The notes below the pieces were generated by a model. The model made no database searches, was not told where the DNA came from, and saw only the letters and a program-made list of their open reading frames with translations. Source: Aegilops tauschii subsp. strangulata (lineage: Eukaryota; Streptophyta; Magnoliopsida; Poales; Poaceae). From it: a DNA stretch of 64,000 nt. The translations under genes were made by a program, and so were the position numbers. How positions within the stretch are numbered: position 1 is the first letter of the stretch; each line of letters begins with the position of its first letter. Shown here piece after piece: positions 1 to 11,438 of the stretch. The stretch spans positions 144,352,885-144,416,884 of the forward strand of contig NC_053038.3 in assembly GCF_002575655.3 (NCBI RefSeq), written 5' to 3'.

Positions 1-450
1 CACTCTGAGAAGAACAAGATATCGGACAACTAAGACCACTTCGCAATAAAGAGGATTTTACCGTGCGGTAGAGTAATTGAAACTACAAATGTTGAAGACT
101 CCAAAGACTCAGGGAATTTGAAGGCTCTGAAGAATTCCTAGAGTGAAGTGACTTGGAAGGATCTGATAGGATCCACTTAAGTTATTCTCGTTCTCTTCTG
201 CAATTTCATAATAAAGAACCACTGGCTTCAAAATTATAGATGAAGAGCTCTACCTTGAACCAAAGACAACACTATGAAAACGTCCCCTGTGGTCCAGCCC
301 TTATGGAACTTGTTAGACTATAGAAGTTGCCGATACCTTAGATCAAGGTGTGTCAGAGAATGACCGGAACATGGAGCGTCAAGACTCAGGTTTTTGGTCG
401 TCAAGAAAACCCAAAGACAAGAGATATCAACTATGCAATGATAGCTCATG

Positions 451-3400
451 TGTAACGCCCCAAGGCCGATGCTCCAGAAGCCTTCAATGTTCTTCGTTGT
501 CGTTGTGTGTATTTATTTATTTGCTGCATTCATCATCACATCATCCGCATTGCATCCGCAGGTTTTCTTAAACTCGTGGTCCGTTCGTAGTTCCCGCTTC
601 TCCCTGTTGCCTTCGTTGTCCCTTCGAGACCAACCGTTTTTTTGTTGTCCAACCATCTGAGCCTCTCTGCACAATGCACAAAACCCCTTCTCGCGCGCGT
701 CCGAAACCTGTCCCGAACCCGACCCGCTCAGTTATCACCGTTTGGTCCGGATCATCACCAAACATCCATAAAACATCTCCGTTTCTTATTTAGACTTTCC
801 TAGCCTATCTATCCTCGACCGTCGAATTTTGATCGGATGATCCAACTCCCCTCCTTTTCCATATATATAGTCTACATCTAGTCCACCCACATGCCTATTT
901 GGACAAACCCTAGACCAACTCCCTAAAATTCCTCCTCCGCCGCCGCCACACTCAAATCCAACCTCGGGATCCTCCCAGATCCATCTCCCTCCAACCAGCG
1001 CCCGAGGCCGTGCCTCCTTTTCCCTCCTCTGCTCGATCCTCCTCTTCCCTCCTCTGCTCGGTCCTGAATGGATCGTGAGCACCGAGCGCCTCTCCGTCGC
1101 CTTGCCCGTCCACGCCACCGGCGACAACATCAGCAGCCCCCGCGTCCCCGAGCACCTCTCCTCTCGTTCCCGCAACGCCCCAGCTCCCTGCCTCCCGTGC
1201 TCGTCCCCGAGCAAACAGCTCAGCGCCCCGCCGGCCGCCGCTGAACCAACAGATGAGCGTCGTCGCTCTCTCCCTTGTTCCTCCTCCCTCCCGTGGCTTC
1301 CTCTGCCTCTCATCCATCCTCTCTCTTCTCTGTACAGGTGCTCCCCGCGCCATGGAAGCCACCGTAGGCCTCCACGTCGAGCTCCGCCTCCCCTGGATCT
1401 CCTCTCCCCGTGGAGCTACTCGAGCCCTGCCCAGAGCAGCCAAGCCGCCGGTGAGCTCCTCCGCCGCGCGCACCCCTTCTCCTCTCATTCTATTTCTTTT
1501 CCTCCCTCTGTATCTTCTCTGAATTTTTCCCCGTCATGGCCTTGCAGTTCCCGCCGTGGCTCTGCTCCGTTCGTCGCTGTCTCCGTCAGATCCGACGAGT
1601 CCCTGCACCCCGGCCTCGTCCCTGCCTCCAGGTCGCCGCTCCGCCGCCGGAGACCAAGCTGCCACCGCGCCTGGCCCCTGCCTCGACCTGCTGCCAGCGC
1701 TGTGCTTCCTCTGCTTCGCCCAACAGGAGCGCCCGCCTCCAACGCCCTCCTGGCCGCGTCCCGCAGCCGGCCCAACGCAGCCCCCTGCCGGCCTCACCTC
1801 TCCACCGACCGGGCCAAGGCCCATGGTGAGGCCACCCCCAGCGCCTCTTGTTTTTTTTACCGTTGGGTCTGCTCCAGTTTCAGTTTCGGCCCGTGTAGGT
1901 TTTTTTTCCAGATCTGTGAATTTAGCTATTACCCCAGGATTTACTGTTTGGCAGAAAGTCCCTAGTCTTCATGCCTATAATACCTCATCCACCATGCATC
2001 GGATTAAAACAACTTATATATGTAAAATGCTTAGAATTCTATCTAGTTTCATAATATGCAACTTTCACCCCTGTTTAAAATGTTTAAACTTGCTGTTTGT
2101 TTAATTTTGTATAAATGCCATGTTAAAATGATTTGTTTCATAACTAAATAACCGTAGCTCAGATTTAAATAAATCATATATGTAAATGGGGTAGAAAAAT
2201 GCCTAGTTTAACATGGTGCACTTTATTTTGCTGTTTAACAACATTAAAATAGTGTTTAGGGCAGAACAGTACCATAACCAAAATATGCACATGAGGATTT
2301 TCCGGAATTGTTGTTCGTTGTTCCGGCCTCATTTAAACTTGCCTAGATAGGTAGTTTTCTTATGCCTCACCTCTTGCCATGTTAATAAACATTTAATATT
2401 GTTGGGTACATAACCGAGAGAGAACTAAATAATTGATGTGGTGTTTTTTCAATATGCAACTCGTTGCATATTGAGCTCCACTTTATTTGTAGTATTGTTT
2501 GTTGCATTTTGCCATGCCTCGTGAAATCGGACATGCATCATACTTGTTTGTGCATCATGCCATGTGTATGTGGTGGTTGTTTACTATGTTGTTTGTTTCT
2601 TTCTGGGTTGCTTCTCTCGTTACCTTCGGTTTCGTTCCGGAGTTGTGAGGATTCGTTCGACTACATCCGTTTGTGTTCTTCATGGATTCGTTCTTCTTCC
2701 TTGCGGGATCTCAGGCAAGATGACCATACCCTCGAAATCACTTCTATCTTTGCTTGCTAGTTGTTCGCTCTATTTGTTTGCCGCGCTACCTACCACTTGT
2801 TATATCATGCCTCCCAGATTGCCATGTCAAGCCTCTAACCCACCTTTCCTAGGAAACCGTTGTTTGGCTATGTTACCGCTTTTGCTCAGCTCCTCTTATA
2901 GCGTTGCTAGTTGCAGGTGAAGATGAAGTTTGTTCAATGTTGGAACATGGATATGTTGGGATATCACAATATCTCTTATTTTTAATTAATGCACCTATAT
3001 ACTTGGTAAAGGGTGGAAGGCTCGGCCTTATGCCTGGTGTTTTGTTCCACTCTTGCCGCCCTAGTTTCCGGCATACCGATGTTATGTTCCTTGATTTTGG
3101 GTTCCTTACGCGGTTCGGTGATTTATGGGACCCCCTTGATAGTTTGCTTTGAATAAAACTCCTCCAGCAAGGCCCAACCTTGGTTTTAACATTTGCCACC
3201 TAAGCCTTTTTCGCTTGGGTTCTGCAGACTCAAGGGTCATCTTTATTTTAACCCCCGGGGCCAGTGCTCCTCTGAGTGTTGGTCCAAACTAGAGCATCGT
3301 GCGGGACCATCCCTTGGCAACTTGGGTTACGTCGGTACCTGTACGCTTAACTTATCCGGTGTGCCCTGAGAACGAGATATGTGCAGCTCCTATCAGGATT

Positions 3401-4333
3401 TGTCGGCACAGCGGGTGGTCTTGCTGGTCTTGTTTTACCATTGTCGAAATGTCTTGTAAACCGGGATTCCGAGACTGATCGGGTCTTCCCGGGAGAAGGA
3501 ATATCCTTCGTTGACCGTGAGAGCTTATAATGGGCTAAGTTGGGACACCCCTGCAGGGTATTTATCTTTCGAAAGTCGTGCCCACGGTTATGTGGCAGAT
3601 GGGAATTTGTTAATATCCGGTTGTAGAGAACTTGACACTCGACTTAATTAAAACGCATCAACCGTGTGTGTAGCCATGATGGTCTCTTTTCGGCAGAGTC
3701 CGGGAAGAGAACACGGCTTTTGGGGTTATGTTTGACGTAAGTAGGTGTTCAGGATCACTTCTTGATAATTTCTAGCTTCGCGACCGTTGCGTTGCTTCTC
3801 TTCTCGCTCTCATTTGCGTATGTTAGCCACCATATATGCTTAGGGCCTGCTACAGCCCACCTCATTACACCATCCTTTCCTATAAGCTTAAATAGTCTTG
3901 ATCTTGCGGGTGTGAGATTGCTGAGTCCTCGTGACTCACAGATTCTACCAAAACAGTTGCAGGTGCCGACAATGCCAGTGCAGAGGACGCAACCGAGCTC
4001 AAGTGGGAGTTCGACGAGGAACGTGGTCGTTACTATGTTTCATTTCCTAATGATCAGTAGTGGAGCCCAGTTGGGACGATCGGGGATCTAGCATTTGGGG
4101 TTGTCATCTTTTCTTTTGGTTCCGTAGTCGGACCTATGTGTGTACTCTGATTGATGTATGATTTATTTATGTATTGTGTGAAGTGGTGATTGTAAGCCAA
4201 CTCTTTATCCCATTCTTGTTCATTACATGGGATTGTGTGAAGATGACCCTTCTTGCGACAAAACCACAATGCAGTTATGCCTCTAGGTCGTGCCTCGACA
4301 CGTGGGAGATATAGCCGCATCGTGGGTGTTACA
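451..4333 (+). mobile_element. Solo LTR A (Ty3/gypsy), 3.88 kb
   Basis: It starts tgtaacgcccc and ends gggtgttaca. It is flanked by a perfect 5-bp target-site duplication tcatg (446-450 and 4334-4338). No primer binding site follows the right end and no internal region is present, so this is a solo LTR left by recombination between the two LTRs of a full element. It lies inside the ORF0-like gene of element B and is therefore younger than B. The 900-1850 stretch is GC- and CT-rich and gives long but meaningless ORFs in several frames. Confidence 0.88.
861..869 (+). promoter_or_regulatory. TATA-like box of LTR A
   Basis: An alternating AT run (atatatata) lies ahead of a CT-rich stretch that starts around 910, as in plant LTR promoters. 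It is assigned by position and sequence only. Confidence 0.35.
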
Positions 4334-5123
4334 TCATGGCAGAGACATGGGCATAAACACGACAATCCATGATGCTATCGCTCCCTTGTGCTATTGTCAC
4401 CATGCTGAGTTAAGCATGCATTTCTTTGAAAGGATTGGATGGCAGAAGGCTAATGGAGCACCTATCGCCTTGACGAACGAGCAAAAGATGCAGTTTTCAC
4501 CTCAGCTGGTGTATCACCAGGATCTGGAGTATTACATGAAGAATTTTTGGATGGACCTTCTGGAAGCCTTATTCGACAAGGAAGCAGTTCGTAAAGAGCT
4601 CAGAACCCAGAAGTTGAAAGTAGCCAAGCTGGAGGAGCAAAACCTCAAGATACCAAAGATTCATGAGGAACTGAAGGATAGTAGGACCATGGTTCATGAC
4701 AAGGATGTTGAAATCCAGAAGCTTCAAACGCAACTCCAAGATATTTAAGGACGTCACAAGAAACTTTGCATCAATAGAGATGATCTGGAAGAAGAACTTG
4801 AGAAGATCAAGCACGATCGGAAGCAGCCAGCGGAGACATGAACCAGGACATGAAGAAGCTAATCTAGCTATAGCCCACCATGAGTGAATAAAGATAAGCG
4901 TTTTGCGATTTGAGTATCTGACCATACCAACTCATGTGGGTGGTTGTACTATAGGATTGATTGAACTGAATGATTGTGTGGAGTTATTCCATATTTTTAG
5001 CTGTGGTGTCTTTTGTTGGTATGGGTACCTTTCCCCCACTCTCTCCAATCTTATCTTGTCCTTACCCAAGACCATTTGACCCACTAGAATGTATATGGAG
5101 ATGACCTCATATTTCCTGGATCG

Positions 5124-6064
5124 ATGAGTCAACTGGAGACGGACCAATGGATTGAGAACATGGAAGATCACATGAAGAATAACACTATAGCCAGAAAGGA
5201 TATGGCCCAGCATGTTCTTCAGTACTTTGAAAAAAGTGTCGCTACTTGATTGAGTGTGTATCAAGCTATCAATGGATGCAAGGAGAAATCACTTGCGAAG
5301 AATTTAAGTTGACTCTCATAAGGTCTCGTCTTGTGCCCCAAAAACTGAAGTCTTATGGAAATGATATGAAGAAACCTTGTGCATGCAAGCTTTGTGGAGA
5401 AGTAGGACACAACCATAAAGAACACAAGGATGAATGCCCTCATTGTGAAGAAAGTCACCCAATTGTAGAATGCCCAACTAGGCATATTACTTGTTTCTTG
5501 TGTGAAGGGACTACCCACTACCTTGCTCAGTGTCACATTTATCCCAAGGTACAACGAACTATCCGACAGAGGCAGGAAGCAATGAAAGGATCTCTTGTGG
5601 AAATTTTAGAAGAACCTGTGATGAAGGAGGATGTTGAGGACACACCCGAAGAAGACCCAATTAAACTTTGCACAAAGTCATGTTATTCATGTGGAGAAGA
5701 AGGACACATCTCCCAAAATTATCCAAAGGAGGATCTCGTAGAATTGCCGACAATGGAAGTAGAGTATGACCCACAAGAAATCTAAGCCCTGATTGGTACT
5801 GAAAAATCCAGCAAGAGAAATAGAATGTATCCCCAGAACAACCCAATTTCTACAAAGAAGGACCTGAGTCATATCACATGTTTCGGGTGCAAAGATCCAG
5901 GGCACTACTTTAGCGGTTGCCCAAAAAGGAAGCCGAGTACCCAAGGAGGCTATGTAGTCACAAGGAAACCTCGAGACTTGTCAAAAGTAATATGTTTCCG
6001 TGGAAATGAAGCAGGGCACTTTGCTAGAGATTGTCCCAATGAGAAGGAGACTTGTGCTAAATAA
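5124..6064 (+). pseudogene. Gag of element B with six zinc-knuckle-like motifs
   Basis: The start at ATG 5124 reads into a gag-like helical stretch (MSQLETDQWIENMEDH). A frameshift before 5246 moves the frame to the one that carries all the knuckles. Cys/His motifs in order: CX2CX4HX4H (starts CKLCGEVGH), CX2CX3HX4C (CPHCEESH), canonical CX2CX4HX4C (CFLCEGTTH), CX2CX4HX4Y with the last Cys lost (CYSCGEEGH), canonical CX2CX4HX4C (CFGCKDPGH), and one with the second Cys replaced by Gly (CFRGNEAGH). A stop codon interrupts at 5783-5785 and the frame ends at 6062-6064. Most plant gypsy gags carry one or two knuckles, so the array is unusual. It presumably packaged RNA. No pol follows. Confidence 0.7.
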
Positions 6065-7353
6065 TTGAGTATAAAAAGAAATATAGTAGTAGTGGGAAAA
6101 TTTCTTTGTATATTGAGGTGTTGAGTTGAGGCATGTAATGGAAATGCAGGAGATTATAATAATTTGAGTATCAATAAAGTGAGCATCATTGGTATTGATT
6201 TGGATTTTATGAGTTGTTACAATATAGGCAATGAGTGAAATCATGATACATGGAATAAGATTTTGAAGAAACGAGTGTCTATTCATTTTATGGGTGGTAG
6301 AGCCCAACACCGTTACCGAATACAAGAGCTAGTCGTTAGCTATGTCAGACGTTGGAATGGACCACTCAATGATGCGTCTGAGTAATTACATCTTAGTTTT
6401 GTACCAATAGAAGGAAGGGAGACAGTACAATTGGATGGATTTAAGAATGCTAGGAAGCTGGATGTTGGAATAATGATCACTTACAACCCGATGATGAGTT
6501 CAAGATTTACAAGTGATGAGATGGGCCATAACCCACAGGCTCCAGGACCGGACAAGAAGCAAGCACACTCTTGCTGAAGGAAAAACCCTGGAAGAAGTTA
6601 CAACTTTATCAATGGACGATCTTATAGGAGTTACGCAAAACCTGAGAGTTGTGAAGGAACGATAGATATTTGTTTGGCTTGCAAAATCTATGGAGTTATC
6701 CGAACTTAGTTCGTCGACAAGAGAAATTCTGCAATGCTTGTGAGGATGACCGAGTGTTAGAATCCAAGATTCACTAAACCATATACAAGGTAATGATTTG
6801 GGTGCGGAATGGATTGATCACCATGCCGACTTACTCTTATTATTTGCCTCTGCTATATGGGATGGTAAATCTGAGTGACTTACCCATAGTAGAGAGACGA
6901 CGATATAAAAACCTTGATTGAACCTTAGAATGGTATGACAATTTTCCCTTGTACAAGGCAGTTATTGCCAACCGTAGGTCATACGGTGAGAATGAAACCC
7001 AGACCCATTTCCTGCAGGAGAAACCATAAATTGATGACCACCATGAGATATCGATAGTTGTTAAGTATTGGTGCCACACCTATCAACTAAGGAGACCCAG
7101 TCTCGGAAGAACCTTACCAAGATTAAAGGACCCAAGGATTGAGGAAAAGGTTGTGCCACTAACGGAAAAGCCCAGAGTAGGAATTTTCCCGAGAATCTCA
7201 GAAGACTGGCCCTATCAACAATAAGGATGGAGTATATGAGATTTTCATTGAACTGTAACCATGTTTCTAAGGGTGGTAGCACCCCAGACCTTCGTGACAA
7301 TCGATGGATTTAAAGGAAATCCCGAACCTAACCTATTTCTTGCTAGCCTCTCC
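6065..7353. other. Non-coding remainder of element B internal region
   Basis: About 1.3 kb without a coherent reading frame or recognisable retroelement domain on either strand. By position it is where pol would be in an autonomous element. Confidence 0.5.
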
Positions 7354-7391
7354 GAATCTCGAGGGCGAGATTCATTTTAAGGTCGTAGGTT
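7354..7391 (+). promoter_or_regulatory. Pre-PPT hairpin and polypurine tract of element B
   Basis: GAATCTCG (7354-7361) and CGAGATTC (7366-7373) form a perfect 8-bp stem with a 4-nt loop. A purine-rich stretch runs to the LTR at 7392. The same arrangement, with a different loop, sits next to the 3' LTR of element D (15418-15434). Confidence 0.6.
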
Positions 7392-8315
7392 TGTAACAAC
7401 CCAAAATTCTAAATTTTGGAATGTTATATTAATTAAGTGATAATGATTGCTTGTGTGATTTGTTGTGTGAAATTGAGAGGAATTTGAAACTTTTTGAAAT
7501 TTAAATGAGAGGGAATAAAAGGACTTTCTCGAACTTTCATTTTTGCTTTTGGGTTTCCCTAGAATTCCATTTGAAATAATTCAACTCAAAAGCTTTATGG
7601 CACTCAAGGATTTTCAAGGAGAGAAGATAATAGGACTTCTTCAAAATTTATGAAATAGAGTGGGGAGTAATGAGTACCGCTATCAAAATTTATTTGAAGT
7701 TTTTCTCTCCTCTGTTGGAATTTCAAATCAACACAAAATTCTCTGAATATAAAATACTTGAGTGAAGGAACTTGACCCTTCAATATTCAGAGAAGATTTG
7801 AAAATAATTTGGAAGAAGAAAACAAAAATAAAATATTTGTAAAAGATTTGAAAATCAAATTCGGCTCCAATTTGAGGTTATTAAAAAATGTTTTCTTAAA
7901 GTAATTTATTGCCTCTGAAAATAGTTCATATTTTTGTTCGTTTTATTCTAATAATTTTGATATATTTCTTGTCTAGGAAAAAATTATCTTTATTTTTCTT
8001 TGCTGACATTTACTCTTTTACTTATTCAAAAAAGAAAAAAGAAAAAAAATCCGCCGCTCAGGCCGACCGCTAGCCAGCCGGCCCAACTAGCCTTTAAGCC
8101 TGCAGCCTGCCTCTTCCGCCGAAGCGATACGCCACCACCGTTCTCTCTCTCTCCTGCCCGCTCCCACTCGCTGACAGGTGGACCCCACCTGTCACGCCGT
8201 TCTTCCACCTCCCGCAAGGCAGCAGGAGTCCTGCTCCTATATGCCGACACCGGCCAACGCCGAGTCCTCTCGGGACTCTACTCCCGCCTATCCCCTCGAG
8301 CAAGAAGCCCCTATT

Positions 8316-8321
8316 TATATA
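8316..8321 (+). promoter_or_regulatory. TATA-like box of LTR B
   Basis: TATATA within cctatttatataccccc-type context. The equivalent place in LTR C has cttaaatacccc (57944-57955), which supports this as the LTR core promoter. Confidence 0.4.
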
Positions 8322-10140
8322 CCCCTCGACCCCGACCTCATTTTCCCTCAAATACACAGCACCCGAAACCCCTCTCAGCTCCCACATGAACTCGCCGGAG
8401 TACCGCCACCGCCACAACTTTGCCGCCTTGCCCCGCGCTTCACCGCCGCCGTCGACCGACGCCGCCACCACCATCGGACGCGCCACTCCACACCGCACCT
8501 CCCCATCTACTCCGCCGTCGCCGCCGACCCTGGAGTCACCGCCCTATCAGAAGCCGAGCCGCCCGCCGCCGTCTTCTCCAACTTCGGCGACTTCAGCCGC
8601 CGCAGTAAGCCGCTCGGCCCATCACCGTCCGATTCGGTTTAGACGGTCTAGATTAGATCTAGTTTTTTTATTTGTTCTCTAACCGGTATGCGCTAATTAG
8701 TGTACCTTTGCTATTTTAGCCCCGCAGCGAACGGTTTTCAGCCTGTAGTTTTGCGCCACGTGGCCAGGGACCTAGGTGTAGATCTTTTCTTTTACAGATT
8801 AGCCCCTGATTTTCAAACCCTCACAACTTTTTAACCCTTCGTTCAAATTCAGTGAAACCAACGCCAAACTCTTAATCATGATCTCATATATCCAGAGAAC
8901 TTATGAAATCAACTTTTTGAAATTTTAAAATTTGAATTAGATTAGATTTGAATTTAAACTTGTTTTGGCTATAACTTGAGTTTTATAACTCCAATTTAGT
9001 TGATTCTTTTTGTAAATCAGAGCTCTTGACATATACTTTCTGCTAAGATCAAAATTACATAATTTTGCTACTGTTAAAAAAATATGTTTCTGTCTAGAAG
9101 ATTTATTTGATAGTTTTCATGTTTTCCGAAGTATTTTCTACGTTCTTTTGGATATTTGAGTGATTGCTTATGTGCTTGCTTACGATAGATTGATCGGAGT
9201 TTGACGAGTAGAACTACCAAAATTATGAGTGCGAGGAATCTTCATCAATAGTACAACGCAAGTTCACACCTTGATCATACTTTGCTATGCCCAGTTTTTA
9301 CTATGCATTAGTTCACCCTTACAAATTTGCATGAGTAGGATTGGGAATTGTGGGATTGCTATGTAGTTCATGAGGTAGGAACCTATGATCCTTGAAACAC
9401 CCTGGGATTATCCATTATGTCATATATTGCTTAGCCATGCTTGTAGACGGGGATTGGTAGGTGAGATTCATGCAAGTTATGAGAGAAATAATAATTAAGG
9501 GTAATTTTAAGGTGGCCACATTAACACAACTCTCGGTGGAATGTTAGGGGCACCCTGGAGAAACCAGTGGCTTGCCCGGGCAGCTGGAGAAACCAGTGCT
9601 TGCCCAAGGGGATCCCGAAGGACCCGTGAGATAACCCTATGGAATGCCACCCAGGCTCAAAGGGATCATTTGATATTTCATGCCTAGAAACTTCCGTGTG
9701 CAGCCACAAGCCACTATGGGCTCTGGCATAGATGAGTAAGTTGGGGGAAACCTTTCCATGATAAGCTAGCAGATGTAGGGGAATTGTACGTGTACCGGCC
9801 TATCTATCGGTTAAGGACCTCTTCGGAAAGACTATGTCTCGATCATCCTATTCTCAAACATCAGGCAGTGCAAGGAATTCAATGGAGGAGAACGATTCTT
9901 GTGGGGAAAAGTGCGCAAACCTCTGCAGAGTGTACAAACTAATCATCATTAGACGTGTCCCCGGTTGTGGAAACATTTGAGTATCTAGAAGTGAATTTAT
10001 TGGTTGATCTCATCACGTTACTTTATTAATGTATTGGGTTAACTTTGGAAATTTGGCACTAAGTTGGAGGAACCTTCTCAATAATGGCATAAACTTGGTA
10101 GTAAAATAAAACTTATTCCTTTGTTGCAGGGAAAAATTTG

Positions 10141-10183
10141 CTTTATGCAAAATTAAACTTAGAGCCTCCACCAGCCAAATATG
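10141..10183 (+). repeat. 43-bp segment duplicated within LTR B, original copy
   Basis: This stretch (ctttatgcaaaattaaac...) recurs without change at 10397-10439. The place of the first copy corresponds to LTR C (about 59567-59612), so it is taken as ancestral. Confidence 0.8.
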
Positions 10184-10396
10184 CATATAGAGATAGATAT
10201 TTTCGTTATTATTCTATGGTGTGAAATTGCCAGTACATTCAATGTACTGGCCTACATGGCTGCAACATCTCGTGTTGCAGGAATCATACGACGAGTAAGT
10301 GATACATTAGGGTTTTGATGTCTACACTCAACTTTGCCGTTGGTGTTGTTGGGACTCCACAACTTTGTTGTTATTTCCGCAATATGGACTCCACAA

Positions 10397-10439
10397 CTTT
10401 ATGCAAAATTAAACTTAGAGCCTCCACCAGCCAAATATG
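10397..10439 (+). repeat. 43-bp segment duplicated within LTR B, inserted copy
   Basis: Exact copy of 10141-10183, 256 bp downstream. It is preceded by a second duplicated patch, ggactccacaacttt, at 10352-10366 and 10386-10400. The pattern looks like templated filler DNA from break repair. Confidence 0.8.
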
Positions 10440-10670
10440 GACCGAACTTGCGCTTGTTACTTTTTACATGTGATTGAACTCTGTTATAAATTCTCGAGTA
10501 CTGTGTGTGTCAGCATACCGATCCAGGGATGACACTTAAGCACAGAGACTTGATCCATTTGGGTCGGGTCGCTATAGGCGCGCTCTGGTGGGTTGTGGTC
10601 CCCACGTGGCCCCCTCACTTATCTCTTTAGCCCATGTCATCACCTACCTCCATAAAATATTCACCATTGC

Positions 10671-10692
10671 TCTCTCTCTCTCTCTCTCTCTC
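10671..10692 (+). repeat. (TC)n microsatellite
   Basis: Eleven uninterrupted TC units in the leader of element E, close to the suspected LTR/leader rearrangement. Confidence 0.9.
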
Positions 10693-11438
10693 GTGTTCTT
10701 GCTCTCAAACCCGTGGACTTCGATCTCTTTGCTCGAAGCACCGTTTCCAAAACTGTTTTGGGGGATTGCTACTTGGTATGTGACTCCTCCATTGGTCCAA
10801 TTAGTTTTTGCTTTAGTGGTTTATATTTTGAATAATTAGCTACTCTTGGTGCTGCTGTAGATGAGATTGCATGTTGAATTCTTAGAGTTCTAAGTAGTTT
10901 GAATGCTCAATATAGCCTCTATGTATGCTTATGAGTAGTTGCTATCAATCTTGTGAAGTTATGTTGAGAAAAAAATTGTGGACTAAAAATTTCAGAATTT
11001 TGTTCATAGGAATAAGATTAGTTTCTTTAGGAGTTCTTTGAGGAGGAGGTCTTTGAAGGCATCATCTAGCAAGGACTCAGTGCGTCGGTCTTATGTTGAA
11101 CCAAGTGCAAGTTCGATACAAGAAGCAGCTACCAAATCCTGCCTATGGCCATGCAACAATTTTATGGTGAGTACGTGTATTAAAGAAGAATTTGAGAAAT
11201 ATGTTCACAAGACCAAGCTCGGTCCCTACCTAGCAGATAAGTGCAACCAACATCTCAGCCTCACATAATCATTTACTAAAGAATTTCGATTTCAACCTCG
11301 TGAGTCTAGGGTGTCGTTTAAACTGTATGACAATCCTTTTACCATACCTCTAGAGATATTTGCTTACCACTGCAAAAGTCCATTTTGGGGCTCGCTGGAC
11401 GTACCACCCAGATCTGAGTACGAAACGTTTTTGACTAG

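Larger units (their letters stand above)
342..4838 (+). pseudogene. ORF0-like coiled-coil protein of element B, split by solo LTR A
   Basis: One frame is open from 342 to 449 and resumes at 4335 after the inserted LTR. Removing the LTR plus one target-site copy (3888 bp, a multiple of three) keeps the frame. It continues to a TAA at 4746 and, past that stop, to a TGA at 4836. The C-terminal half (about 4560-4835) is rich in E, K, L and Q with heptad-like spacing (residues such as KLEEQNLK and DDLEEELEK), so it is probably a coiled coil. Its position just ahead of the gag matches ORF0 of element C at 60112. An extra ORF before gag is known in some grass gypsy elements such as RIRE3 and RIRE8. 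Function unknown. Residues encoded from 4290 to 4334 belong to the inserted LTR, not to this gene. Confidence 0.55.
1..10576 (+). mobile_element. Element B: non-autonomous Ty3/gypsy LTR retrotransposon, 5' end outside window
   Basis: The internal region is 1-450 plus 4334-7391, and the 3' LTR is 7392-10576. Solo LTR A separates the two internal parts. The internal part carries a coiled-coil ORF0-like remnant and a gag with several zinc knuckles, but no protease, reverse transcriptase or integrase motif that I can find. It would therefore depend on an autonomous partner. Its LTR is related to that of element C: both share the region around the phrase cacccaggctcaaagggatc and the gtgtgtcagcat stretch near the end. 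The plus orientation follows from the polypurine tract just before 7392. The right end reads ...gctata rather than the expected ...ca, probably one C-to-T change. The right flank (10577 on) looks like the LTR of element E, so B probably inserted there. Confidence 0.75.
7392..10576 (+). repeat. 3' LTR of element B
   Basis: It begins tgtaacaaccc directly after the polypurine tract and ends gtcgctata. It aligns in blocks with the LTR of element C (57299-60000): an AT-rich start, a GC-rich promoter and leader region near 8030-8640, a tract around 9650-9750, and the tgtgtgtcagcat tail. About 10.3-10.45 kb contains locally duplicated patches. ORFs inside it are spurious. Confidence 0.75.

Noticed and set aside
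1075..1965. 296-codon ORF, one of the longest in the window
   Set aside because: Lies wholly in solo LTR A, in a CT/GC-rich leader; low-complexity Ser/Pro/Arg sequence with equally long ORFs in other frames and no recognisable domain.
451..10576. A and B as the two LTRs of one element
   Set aside because: Their starts and bodies differ (tgtaacgcccc against tgtaacaaccc), and A has its own perfect TSD.
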